Below, in pieces: positions 14,653 through 26,114 of a DNA stretch of 64,000 nucleotides. Position 1 is the stretch's first letter, and each line of letters starts with the position of its first letter. This DNA comes from Allodiplogaster sudhausi. Lineage: Eukaryota > Nematoda > Chromadorea > Rhabditida > Diplogasteridae. A program made the position numbers and the translations under genes. Below the pieces are notes generated by a model. It was not told where the DNA came from. It ran no database searches and worked only from the letters and a program-made list of their open reading frames with translations. The stretch is from positions 3,883,501 to 3,947,500 of the forward strand of contig CALZFC010000029.1 in NCBI GenBank assembly GCA_945643635.1, in the 5' to 3' direction.

Positions 14653-15756
14653 ACAATTTGAAATTATGAAACGCCAAAATTTTAAGAACCAAAAAAAATT
14701 TGAATCAGTTAATCATTTTCGCGGAACGGTAATTTTATTATATAAGAGAGTACGAAAAAGATATCAAAGAACATAGACGAATATTTCAAACACAAAAGAT
14801 GCATATGAACAATTAACTAGAAAAGTAAGTGGACCTTGAGCAGGGAGGTTGCAACGACAGGTTCAATAGAACCGTCCTGTGGACGAGAGAGAGAGAGATA
14901 GAGAGAGAGAGAACTGGAGAAGCAGAAAGTCATAATTGTTTGTTTTGCAACCAACTACATAGCATGTTTTCGTTTACCTCTGCATTTCTTTATATCGCAA
15001 AGTAATTAAATTTCTTTCTGAATTGCACTTCATTTTCCACATGCCCTCTTGCCAAAAGCGCTGCATCACTTCTCAGCATTCTCTCACATCTCTGCTCTCT
15101 CGCTCACTTTTCTGCGCTCTCTCACATCTCTGTTCTGTGCTCTCTCTCACTTCTCAGCACTCTTTCATGTCTCTGCTCTCTCTCTCTCTCTCACTTCTCT
15201 GCACTCTCTCAAAGGTATCCTAATATTGCTTACTTGCCATGACTTCACAGAGTAATTATCGCATCGCATCTTTATTGGCTGCAAGGTGTTCCCAAAGTCT
15301 CTGCTTACTGATGAGATGTACTCTGTATAACGACAGTAAACAAAATTCATTAAAAAAGTCACCATAGATAATTACGAAAAAAAAACATTTGGAGACAAAT
15401 CACTCGAAGATTTGCTGTTAGAAGAAAATAATTAGAAGAGATGCCATGTCAACAAAATTTGCAACGGAAATATTGGAAATACATACATTTATGAAACGAA
15501 ATAATTATTCTAAACTGAAATTACAGTCGTCTGTCGTTCCAGCCCTTTTTTCTTTAATAGTTTTACTGTTTCAGTTTCTCGTTCGAATAATTTACGTAAT
15601 AGGGAAATAACAAAGAGCTATGGCTTTGGGAAATCCTGGAGATAGAACAAGGAAGTCCCGAATAAAGAAACCGATCATGCACAAATCTACAGAAGATATT
15701 TCAGGCGGTTCCAAAGTATGTTAGAGAGAGAGGGGGGAGAGAGGGGGAGAGAGGGT

Positions 15757-15794
<38 letters not shown>

Positions 15795-16446
15795 GAAAAG
15801 TGAGACAGGCAAAGGAATTGAGAGGAATCCTGTTGTCCTCTTCTTCTTCCTTTCAAGACCAAGCTTCTCCTCATGCACCTTCCACTTCTCTTCTTATTTG
15901 CTATGCTAATGCGAACGTCATGCGAGGGTACTCGAAATTTTATAATCATATTCACCTTCCGTTAAAAAAATAATTTTTCTATTTTGATTACAAATATAAA
16001 ATTAAATAAATCCATTTTTTCCTGATTTCCACTTCGGCGATGTTAATCTCCTTGATGGCAGAATGAACATGTTTTCTCTTCTAAATAGTCGGAGAATGTG
16101 GAGAGCGGAGGGTTGATTGTACATAAATACATTCATCATCTAAATACAATGTATACAATACAATAGGCGAATGGAAGAAGAATAAATGAATACACACGCA
16201 AAAAGCATGTGAAGAACGAGTGGACATGAAAAGGTTTTCATCTGGAGTTTAGTCTTCACATTTTATTATGTGGTTTTGTAAGCGTTGATGGTAAATACAA
16301 ATAAATATGTATGTATATGAATAGATGAACAATTTTGTTCTTTTCATTGTAAGAGAGATCGCAATACAATACAATACAAGAGAGCATTCTCGATATGCCA
16401 GACTGATGGGAGAGAGCTTCAACAAGGCGGAATGCACAACCCATAT
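14653..16446. other. Upstream region of copy B; no gene recognised
   Basis: It contains short CT/GA arrays (14886-14912, 15100-15210, 15722-15792). The part ~14820-15365 is recognisably homologous to 23005-23480 upstream of the fourth RPC6 fragment: both carry GGACCTTGAGCAGGGAG, CATAGCATGTT and related blocks. So the flank was duplicated with the gene. Confidence 0.5.
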
Positions 16447-16882
16447 TCAGCAATAGTCCTCGACCGCGTCATACGGCATGTAGTGCTTCATCATCGTGTA
16501 AACGGACTTAAGCAAAGAAAGCAAAACAATTGTAATATATTTATTTATTTTTAGTAAAAAAAATTTTTTACTTTTACTTTAATTACAATCATCAACTGCA
16601 AGATTTGGTGGGTGAAAAAAAAACTAATTAAAAAAATTTTGATCTTAAACTCTAAAATATTAGAGTAGAACATCGTTAGATAGTAAAATGAATATTACTT
16701 AAGGTATTATTTTGAAGTAATCGTTTAAAATGTAACTAATCAAATTATTTCTCACCATGGCGGTCTTGATTAGCTTCTTCCGCTCGAACGATTTGAGCGC
16801 TTTGCGGACCTGTAAGTTATGTATAGTATTGATTTTATCCTCTCAATGACGTCAGCTTTTTTTTGCAATTTAACGATCAATA

Positions 16883-17574
16883 CTTAAGAGAGCCAATCTG
16901 AGAGACTCGATTACGGGTGTGCAGGGAACAAAATTATTTTTTGAATCGAATTTCCTTCAAACAGCATGTGTAGCACCCTTATGGCTTCCCAAAAACATTT
17001 TTTTCCTTTACTAAAGCTACAGTATGCGACGATATACCTAAAATATTCAAATGACCATAACTTTTTTATTAGTTGTCCAAACTAAATTTTGAACGGTTCC
17101 ATCGATTGCTAGTTGTAACGCGCATAAAAAAGGTCCTAATGACTTTTTGGCAAAAAAATTTATATATGTGACTTTTTGCTATTTAAACATTTTATGTGAT
17201 GCATTTGAGGTATAAGCACCCACCCAAGTCAAAACGATGAGGACACCAAATGAAAGAGCGTTATTTTTAACCCCTATTTGGATGTATGTCATTCGAAATA
17301 AAAAATATAATTTTTGAGAAAAATCGGCCGGAACCATTTACACTTCAAATGACGCTATATCGAAAAAAGGGTGTTTCGCGCTTCAAAATCGATATTTTGC
17401 AAAATGGATAGCACGGTTGGATTCGCCGTGTCAAGAAAGACTAGAAACCATCATTCTTTCTATATGGTTGCGTTTTTTCCGAGATTTCTTCATCAAATGC
17501 CGATTTGGTGCGGCGCGCAACTAGCAAAATTATCACGTTTTAATACTTTTGGAGCATTAAAAGGTCCCATGTTA
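16883..17574 (+). mobile_element. Truncated copy of the TTAA foldback element arm
   Basis: Starts TTAAGAGAGCCAATCTGAGA, like 18359 onward. It follows 18359-19055 almost base for base (with minor differences near 16905) to AAAAGGTCCCATGTTA, then breaks off into a GAGAG tract. The break joins directly to the outer end of the left palindrome arm. Confidence 0.8.
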
Positions 17575-18149
17575 GAGAGAGAGAGAAATAGAAGAGCATG
17601 ACAGAGAGGAAGAAGGCATATCTCTTGCCATTGTTGCGATTCGAAACATAATTTACTTTAAATTTTTGCTGGTTAAAAGTATAGTTATTTAAAAAAAAAC
17701 AATACTGAGCTCTTTCAAATGCCCTTCTTGGTTGACCCGCCATATTACGCATGCATTAGGAGGAGACTTTACATGCTTTTATCGCACAGATGAAAGCAAC
17801 ATTTATGTATTGCTTGCGAATACTTTTTCAATATATATATAATATGAACTGGGATTAGCTCATTCTATTTTAAATATCATGTTTCAAAGAACGACTGTAT
17901 ACTTCAAATTCAGTTTTAAAACTCGAATAAATGTTTATTATAAAACTATGTATTATTTATGAACGATCGTTTGCTGAAAATTAGAAATAATTGCTAACGT
18001 AGCCAATTCGTCCGTTTGGCTTAGTTAATATATTCCCGCCTTGGCATGAGTCAGAAATAATTGGAATTTTTGTTTACTGTAATCGCCTCGTAATTTGAAA
18101 TATATTGTTATCCCACGCTTTTCCCTGTAATGAATGCGTCTTGTTCAAG

Positions 18150-18308
18150 TTTGGCGAAGTTGTCCGCGCGAAGGCAAAGGCGCGGGCGGCTGTGCCGGAC
18201 GGGCTGACAAACGAGGAGTGCGTGATCTACTCGCTCGTCATCAACGCTGGCAACTATGGTATCGGGATCTTTCGTCTAGACGACGAAAGCGAATTCTCGG
18301 GAATACAG
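18150..18308 (+). pseudogene. Inverted duplicate of RPC6 copy C exon 2
   Basis: Mirror image of 21241-21083. It reads FGEVVRAKAKARAAVPDG and keeps an acceptor-like flank and the GC donor, but lies on the + strand inside the intron of a minus-strand gene. It differs by one residue (Phe for Leu). It is a by-product of the palindrome. Confidence 0.85.
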
Positions 18309-18358
18309 GCATGTTTTGGCGTGGAATTCAAAATATCTAGTCCATCTCTTCAACGCTT

Positions 18359-21032
18359 TAAGAGAGCCAATCTGAGAGATTCAACCATAGGATGTGCTTA
18401 GCGTGCAGGGAACAAAATTATTTTTTGAATCGAATTTCCTTCAAACAGCATGTGTAGCACCCTTATGGCTTCCCAAAAACATTTTTTTCCTTTACTAAAG
18501 CTACAGTATGCGACGATATACCTAAAATATTCAAATGACCATAACTTTTTTATTAGTTGTCCAAACTAAATTTTGAACGGTTCCATCGATTGCTAGTTGT
18601 AACGCGCATAAAAAAGGTCCTAATGACTTTTTGGCAAAAAAATTTATATATGTGACTTTTTGCTATTTAAACATTTTATGTGATGCATTTGAGGTATAAG
18701 CACCCACCCAAGTCAAAACGATGAGGACACCAAATGAAAGAGCGTTATTTTTAACCCCTATTTGGATGTATTTCATTCGAAATAAAAAATATAATTTTTG
18801 AGAAAAATCGGCCGGAACCATTTACACTTCAAATGACGCTATATCGAAAAAAGAGTGTTTCGCGCTTCAAAATCGATATTTTGCAAAATGGATAGCACGG
18901 TTGGATTCGCCGTGTCAAGAAAGACTAGAAACCATCATTCTTTCTCTATGGTTGCGTTTTTTCCGAGATTTCTTCATCAAATGCCGATTTGGTGCGGCGC
19001 GCAACTAGCAAAATTATCACGTTTTAATACTTTTGGAGCATTAAAAGGTCCCATGTTATACATATAAAGCGCTCATATGAAAAAGCGACGTTTTTAACCT
19101 CTGAAATGTCTTTCAAATGTTGAAAAAGACGATATAATATCTTCGATATTTCCACCTAAGCAATGCAGTCTTCAACCGAGCCTAAATTGAAAAGAGGCTG
19201 TAAAATTATAATTTTACAGTATGTTGCGTTTAAGAAGATATTTCTAGATTCGCTTTTCAATTCTACCCAGGAAAAATGCAACATGCTTAGCATTCAATGC
19301 GATCTATATCAAAAACGTGAAATTTTCGATTTTTTCATATTTCAAAAAATGTCCAATAAGTATTGGAAAATGATTTTTTGGGCTCATTTTCACCAAATTT
19401 TCAGAAGTAGTATACCGTATTGGAAAGAGCAGACAAATTTACGTACATGAGGCACTTTTCAGCCGAAGAGAATGTCAAATTCTTCTGTAAGCTGAGAAAG
19501 AAAAGAAAATTCCAGATCCCAATCGGTCAAGTCGATTTCGAGATTGTCCGCTCACCAAGATCGAAACATTATTTTGACATATTTGGAGAGGAAAACATGT
19601 ATTATTCTGTTATTTTAGGTGCTGAACACGAAAACGATTCTTATTTTGCTCGGTATTCCAATTTTTCTATTGTTACGTTGCGAAATCTGGTCATCCTTAC
19701 AGGATTCTGATGGAACACTTCAAAAAATTAAAACTAACCGAGCAAAATAAGCATCGTTTTCGTTTTCAGCACCTAAAATAACCCAATAATACATGTTTTC
19801 CATTCCAAATATGTCAAAATAATTTTTCGATCTTGGTGAGCGGAAAATCTCGAAATCGACTTGACCGATTGGGCCCTGGAATTTTCTTTTCTTTCTCAGC
19901 TTACAGAAGAATTTGACATTCTCTTCGGCTGAAAAGTGCCTCATGTACGTAAATTTGTCTGCTCCTTCCAATACGGTATACTACTTCTGAAAATTTGGTG
20001 AAAATGAGCCCAAAAAATCATTTTCCAATAGTTATTGGACATTTTTTGAAATATGAAAAAATCGAAAATTTCACGTTTTTGATATAGATCGCATTGAATG
20101 CCAAGCATGTTGCATTTTTCCTGGGTAGAATTGAAAAGCGAATCTAGAAATATCTTCTTAAACGCAACATACTGTAAAATTATAATTTTACAGCCTCTTT
20201 TCAATTTAGGCTCGGTTGAAGACTGCATTGCTTAGGTGGAAATATCGAAGATATTATATCGTCTTTTTCAACATTTGAAAGACATTTCAGAGGTTAAAAA
20301 CGTCGCTTTTTCATATGAGCGCTTTATATGTATAACATGGGACCTTTTAATGCTCCAAAAGTATTAAAACGTGATAATTTTGCTAGTTGCGCGCCGCACC
20401 AAATCGGCATTTGATGAAGAAATCTCGGAAAAAACGCAACCATAGAGAAAGAATGATGGTTTCTAGTCTTTCTTGACACGGCGAATCCAACCGTGCTATC
20501 CATTTTGCAAAATATCGATTTTGAAGCGCGAAACACCCTTTTTTCGATATAGCGTCATTTGAAGTGTAAATGGTTCCGGCCGATTTTTCTCAAAAATTAT
20601 ATTTTTTATTTCGAATGACATACATCCAAATAGGGGTTAAAAATAACGCTCTTTCATTTGGTGTCCTCATCGTTTTGACTTGGGTGGGTGCTTATACCTC
20701 AAATGCATCACATAAAATGTTTAAATAGCAAAAAGTCACATATATAAATTTTTTTGCCAAAAAGTCATTAGGACCTTTTTTATGCGCGTTACAACTAGCA
20801 ATCGATGGAACCGTTCAAAATTTAGTTTGGACAACTAATAAAAACGTTATGGTCATTTGAATATTTTAGGTATATCGTCGCATACTGTAGCTTTAGTAAA
20901 GGAAAAAAATGTTTTTGGGAAGCCATAAGGGTGCTACACATGCTGTTTGAAGGAAATTCGATTCAAAAAATAATTTTGTTCCCTGCACGCTAAGCACATC
21001 CTATGGTTGAATCTCTCAGATTGGCTCTCTTA
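18359..21032. mobile_element. Palindromic foldback element with TTAA ends (family member 1)
   Basis: The ends read TTAAGAGAGCCAATCTGAGA and, at the other side, its mirror TCTCAGATTGGCTCTCTTAA (21015-21032). Arms are ~1.3 kb with an 84-bp centre (19654-19737) and no transposase. The short frames in it, found in both arms, are not coding. TTAA at both borders suggests the piggyBac-type target site, but the next bases are GAGAG rather than CCC, so assignment is open. Confidence 0.7.
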
Positions 21033-21807
21033 AAGCGTTGAAGAGATGGACTAGATATTTTGAATTCCACGCCAAAACATGCCTGTATTCCCGAGAGTTC
21101 GCTTTCGTCGTCTAGACGAAAGATCCCGATACCATAGTTGCCAGCGTTGATGACGAGCGAGTAGATCACGCACTCCTCGTTTGTCAGCCCGTCCGGCACA
21201 GCCGCCCGCGCCTTTGCCTTCGCGCGGACAACTTCGCCAAACTTGAACAAGACGCATTCATTACAGGGAAAAGCGTGGGATAACAATATATTTCAAATTA
21301 CGAGGCGATTACAGTAAACAAAAATTCCAATTATTTCTGACTCATGCCAAGGCGGGAATATATTAACTAAGCCAAACGGACGAATTGGCTACGTTAGCAA
21401 TTATTTCTAATTTTCAGCAAACGATCGTTCATAAATAATACATAGTTTTATAATAAACATTTATTCGAGTTTTAAAACTGAATTTGAAGTATACAGTCGT
21501 TCTTTGAAACATGATATTTAAAATAGAATGAGCTAATCCCAGTTCATATTATATATATATTGAAAAAGTATTCGCAAGCAATACATAAATGTTGCTTTCA
21601 TCTGTGCGATAAAAGCATGTAAAGTCTCCTCCTAATGCATGCGTAATATGGCGGGTCAACCAAGAAGGGCATTTGAAAGAGCTCAGTATTGTTTTTTTTT
21701 AAATAACTATACTTTTAACCAGCAAAAATTTAAAGTAAATTATGTTTCGAATCGCAACAATGGCAAGAGATATGCCTTCTTCCTCTCTGTCATGCTCTTC
21801 TATTTCT

Positions 21808-21855
21808 CTCTCTCTCTCTATTTTCTCTCTCTCTCTCTCTCTCCCTCTCTTTTTA

Positions 21856-21888
<33 letters not shown>

Positions 21889-21910
21889 GTGTATTGTTCT
21901 ATATCTCTCT

Positions 21911-21953
<43 letters not shown>

Positions 21954-21979
21954 GTTCTCTCTCTCCTTCTCTCTCTCTT

Positions 21980-22014
<35 letters not shown>

Positions 22015-22050
22015 CTCTCTGTCCTATTTCTCTGCCCACGATCTCTCTCC
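21808..22050 (+). repeat. (CT)n array in intron 1 of RPC6 copy C
   Basis: Dense CT with short interruptions. It abuts the donor of exon 1 (22055). The equivalent intron of copy B (14312-14480) and of copy A (11580-11625) has the same kind of array at the same place, so it was inherited from the common ancestor of the copies. Confidence 0.85.
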
Positions 22051-22300
22051 TAACCTTAATCAGCTAAACTCGATTGTCGGCGATGAGTGCTTTGAGATCC
22101 CACTCGGCATCTGAAGCAGAGACGCCGTATCCAAGGAGGCCGGCCAGCTCATTCACATCGACACCGTCCCTCTTTTTCTCCAGCAGAGAGAACATACGAG
22201 AATTCATCTGGGTGGGAAATATCGCTATTTGTATATATCTATTAGAGACATCAAAACCTGAAAACAAAAAAGTCAGCGGGCAAGTTCCAAGGCCCTGAGG

Positions 22301-22750
22301 AAGGCAGTTTTGTGGAGCGTCTATTTGTAAGAAACAACGAACGTGCAAAGTAATACAAACAAAGGAAATCAGTTATGAACGGTTAACAACAAAGTAGCAT
22401 TTTGTGGTTGCGATTTTTTGTTTTAAATTTCTTATATGGGTCTGTCCTTTCGATTTTGGAGAAGGGGCGTCCTTGCTTTCGATCATTGTTAAATGGTAGA
22501 ATGCTTTATACAAATGCATTTATCAGCATCTATGACGGAGCAAACTAAAAAAACCGCGTCAGATCTATAAAATAGAGTTCAACAAGTACATGCACATTTT
22601 TGTACAAGTGTGTATAACAGGAAGAAACCTCGAAAAACTCGTTTTTAGCATGAAATTCGGCGACTGATTTGTCAAGGGATTCTGCAAAGGACGTAGGGGT
22701 GCAGTGTAAAACCAGCCATGATTGATTTTCTCTTCGTACATCCTCCTTCG
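22301..22750 (+). repeat. Segmental duplication block A
   Basis: Repeated at 26115-26563 with a few differences (GTGGAGCG versus GTGAGCG). Contains no gene apart from the edge of the fourth RPC6 fragment. Confidence 0.9.
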
Positions 22751-22837
22751 AGATGCCGTCTCCGAGGAGGCCAGCCAGCTCATTCACATCGACACCGTCC
22801 AGCTCAGTCTCCAGTAAACACAACAGGCGAGAACCAT
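22745..22837 (-). pseudogene. Fourth RPC6-like fragment (exon 1 only, frameshifted)
   Basis: LLETELDGVDVNELAGLL matches exon 1 of copy B, but the ATG at 22837 is out of frame because one base is missing in the codon after ATG. The homology stops abruptly after GDGISKED at ~22750, where duplicated block A begins. Upstream it keeps ATATTTCCCGCCAAG next to the ATG and a flank like that of copy B. Confidence 0.75.
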
Positions 22838-24019
22838 CTTGGCGGGAAATATTACTATTTGAAAATATAGGAGAGAAACATTAAAATACTAAGAAAAAAA
22901 TAGAATCGACAAATAAGTTTCGCGGAACGGTACTTTTTACTATATTATTGTTAGCTTGAAAAAGATATGAAAGAAATGTCGTACGCTAAAGATGCATGTG
23001 AACAAAGATGAATGGACCTTGAGCAGGGAGATGCAATGAAAGATTAAAAATAATACTACACATGGATGAGAGAGAGAGAGAGCTAGAGCAGCAAAAATTC
23101 ATAATTTTCTTTGCAACCCTCTCGCCATAGCATGTTCTCGTTTAAATCTGCATTTCTATACATTTCTAAGTTATTAAGTTTCTTTCTGAATAGCACTTCA
23201 TTTTGCACATCCAACTGCAACACTCATCCCTCTTATTTCTCTGCATTCTCTCACTTACCTGCGATCTCTCTCTCTTTCTCTCTCACTTCCCTTCACTCTC
23301 TCAAAGGTATCCTCAATTTGAATGCTTGCCATCACTTCACATGAGTGAGTAATTATCGCATCTTTATTGGAATGCTGATGGTGAGCAGTCAGAAATCTCA
23401 GAAATCTCTTGAGTGCAAGGTGTTTGTTCACGATGTCTCCACTGTACTCTTTATGACGACAATCAACAAAATTCATTCAAATTCATTTATATAAAATATT
23501 AGAAGAATAATTAATTTAAGAAAAATTATTCAAATATTACAACGGAAATATTGCTAATATTCTTGAACTTTGAATGTTTTGTTGAAAGCTAAAACGATCT
23601 TCAAACTTCGAAGAAAGAAGAAGATGTGGAAAGGGTGCTAGAAGAATATCCTAAGATGCGTTTAATAACTACTAAATTCAAAAATTATAAAGAAAGATAG
23701 ATCGTCATGGGTAGAACAGGTAAACTTGCGAAGAATGGCGCTTCCAAAAATGATATAATTTTTAAAATAATTTTCTGTAAATATTTCAATATTTAAGCAA
23801 ATTTGCAAGAAAAGTAGCATGTATATTGTTTGATATAAGAAGAAAATGCATCTTTTTACTCGAAAATAGTGCGGATGGCCAGCAAAATATCGAAGTTCGG
23901 TGAGATTGACAGTGCAAAGCAAATCAAAAGTCCAGCAATTTTCGTAACAAGAACAACAACCAAAGTTCAAATTTGATAATTTGCACTCATGCTCAGCTCA
24001 AACCCTATAATAGTTGCAG

Positions 24020-24455
24020 GAAGAACCATTTTCTTCCGCGTTTCACCTCCCGAGCTCTTCTTCTTCCAATCCTTCGTCGTCTCTGCAGTAATGGCTGGCT
24101 GCTACGTTGCAAGGTTTGCAACTTCCAACCCCTTCGCATGACAAAAAGGGCTTTTCATATAATTATGTACATATTTATAAATCTTTACAACATCGACCAG
24201 CAGCAGCAGCAGCCGCGTTCTCCTGTCCTTCTCGCCACTTCGGTTGGTTCTCCTCCTCACTGCAGTCCCTCATGGGTCAGCATTTATTCTATATTTAATG
24301 AGGTTAATAATAAATAAAAGTATCTATAAACTCACAATCATGCATACAATTGCAGGGTCAAGTCTACTCGCCCACTGTTTGTTGGCTATGCCACAGGCCC
24401 ACCGATCTCTGAACCCCCCGAGCCGCTCGCTGGGTACGGCACACCCAGTTGCTGA
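24020..24455 (+). CDS. Possible 3' exons of an unrecognised + strand gene
   Basis: Three candidate exons have mutually consistent phases: 24020-24113, 24213-24275 and 24356-24455. They would encode RTIFFRVSPPELFFFQ.., a hydrophobic stretch (LVLLLTAVPHG) and a Pro-rich tail (GYATGPPISEPPEPLAG) ending GTPSC and TGA. The acceptor of the middle exon lies in a CAG repeat, so its start could slide by 3 bp. I do not know the family. The last ~44 bp also occur in the duplicated block C' at 26565. No other frame gives a better set. Confidence 0.35.
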
Positions 24456-25639
24456 ATACTACAACATCGCGGCAGTAGCCCCTTGCCTAAAGTAGTAGCA
24501 GTGCGCAAACAACTCCGCTCACAGCCCACTGTTCAAAGGAGTCGAACAAGAGTGCCCGCTCGGCCACGTGAACCAATTTTTTTTAAATTCTATTCTTTCT
24601 TTTTTTTAACGAATTGTTTTTAACTCGTACATCGTACAAAAAGCCTTCTTCCACCCGGTTCCCGGGGAACAGAACAGATCATCTCTTCGCGATCTTCGCA
24701 AGAATATAAATAACGTCGATTTGACTTCCGGCTCGGGAGCGAATAAAAGTAGGAAAATCACCAATAGTACTAAGTATTCGGATTTTTTTTCAGCTTTTTA
24801 AATAGAGAATTCTTAGTATTATATATGATTTTTGTACTTTTGTTCGATCTAAGTTTTTTTGTTAGAGAATTCTGTGCGCACAAGTCTTGTTTTTTTTTCC
24901 TCGAAACGACTCCTCGATAGCGTTGATGTTGTCATTTTATGTTATTTTCAATGTACACGATAACGTTTTATATTCATGTGTAGTATGTAATAAATCACTG
25001 ATCCAAACGGTGGGTGCAGAATATTTCGTTGATTCATGACAAAAATATATATGAAGGATTACACTGCAATATTAGAGCGGATAACTTTCTCAATTTAGAG
25101 AATTACAAGTTAATTACTTTCAATTAGAATAACCCGGTTATGTCAAGGGAGACGACAAGCGAAAAAAAAGAGACCTAGCTTAACGTCATGATAATTCGGT
25201 AACAAATTTAAAACAATTGTCGCTTATTGTTAGACCCAAATATGAGCCTGATAATATTCTAAATAGGTAAGTGCAAGCGAATAACAACAATTTGTCAGTT
25301 TGCACAATAAGTACAAAGGTTGGCGAATTTACAATTGAAATCAAGACATGTGATTGCTCATTTGGCCCTCTCTCACTGTATCTTTCCTTTGCTTTTTCTA
25401 TTTAACTCTCTTTTTCTCTCTCTCACACACACACTCTCTCTCTCTGTCTGTCTGCCTGCGTCTCTCTATCTCGTTCTCTCTCTCTCTCTCATTTTTAGAA
25501 GAACTCTGATCTGGAACTCTCTTACTTTATCTCTCCTTCGCTTTTCTCCCTGCCTAACTCTCTGCCTCTCTTTCTCTCTCCCTTTCTCTCACTCATATCT
25601 CGCTCACACTATCTTCTCTATCTGTCTGTGTGTGTGTGT

Positions 25640-25686
<47 letters not shown>

Positions 25687-26114
25687 GTTCTATCTCCTTA
25701 ATAGTGGTTTCTGCTTTAGTGATCTATAGTGATCTCCTCAATAGTGATCTCCTCAGGCGATCTCTTAATAGTGATCTCCTCAGGCGTAAGTAGACATGTG
25801 ATAATGACGTCCTCATCACGTCGCTGATACAGCATCTCACCTTCAAAGTCGAGCATCTTGTGCTTGCGCGCACGAAGGAGAATGCCGACCACCTTGAAAA
25901 GAAAAATATTCGCGTTTGAATTCGCGCCTTTTTGCCTGAAACAAGGTCGGCGAGAGAGCATGTGCTACATATGTATATAAAGAGACGTCGACTGGTCACG
26001 AACATTCAAATATGCACGCAGATTACGGTAAACTTTCGTGCTCCTGTAAAGAAGCGCTCCATTTGAGTTTTACAATCGGCTGCAGCATTCCGTTGGAGAA
26101 CGGAAAGTATTCTT
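24412..26114 (+). repeat. Segmental duplication block C
   Basis: Repeated at 26565-28288 (offset 2153 rising to 2174 through small indels in CT/GT tracts). Includes the last exon of the STARS-like gene (25892-25716 here). Confidence 0.9.
25716..25892 (-). pseudogene. Orphan duplicate of the Costars C-terminal exon
   Basis: Same sequence as 28066-27890, with acceptor, VVGILLRARKHKMLDFEGEM and the EEITI-repeat tail up to the stop. It lies downstream of the complete gene and is separated from the other exons by the duplicate. It could serve as an alternative last exon only by skipping the nearer copy. Confidence 0.7.

Larger units (their letters stand above)
17570..21821. repeat. Giant near-perfect palindrome (2.08-kb arms, 84-bp spacer)
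   Basis: Left arm ~17570-19653 and right arm ~19738-21821 are reverse complements. Matching landmarks always sum to 39391 (18105/21286, 18855/20536, 19163/20228, 17752/21639), so there are no net indels over ~2 kb. Only scattered substitutions were seen, e.g. TTC versus CTC in the duplicated exon. The inner ~1.3 kb of each arm is foldback element. The outer ~0.78 kb is host gene sequence, including exon 2 of RPC6 copy C and part of its intron 1. Confidence 0.92.
16447..22207 (-). pseudogene. RPC6-like copy C, inactivated and split by a palindrome
   Basis: Exons in transcript order: 22207-22055 (winged helix 1), 21241-21083 (winged helix 2, INAGNYGIGIF, GC donor CAG|GCATGT), 16809-16756 (RKALKSFERKKLIKT) and 16506-16447 (KHYMPYDAVEDYC, TGA). 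In exon 1 the codon equivalent to Glu in RVEL of copies A and B is TAG (22064-22066), giving a premature stop after RV. The last exon stops ~40 residues earlier than in copy B. The intron between exons 2 and 3 is 4.27 kb and holds a foldback element plus an inverted copy of exon 2. I infer loss of RPC6 function; a read-through or alternative start would be needed otherwise. Confidence 0.7.

Noticed and set aside
17371..20536. Three copies of a MFRASKSIFCKMDS-type open frame as a gene family
   Set aside because: All lie in foldback arms or their fragment, are short, have no splice context and no known domain.
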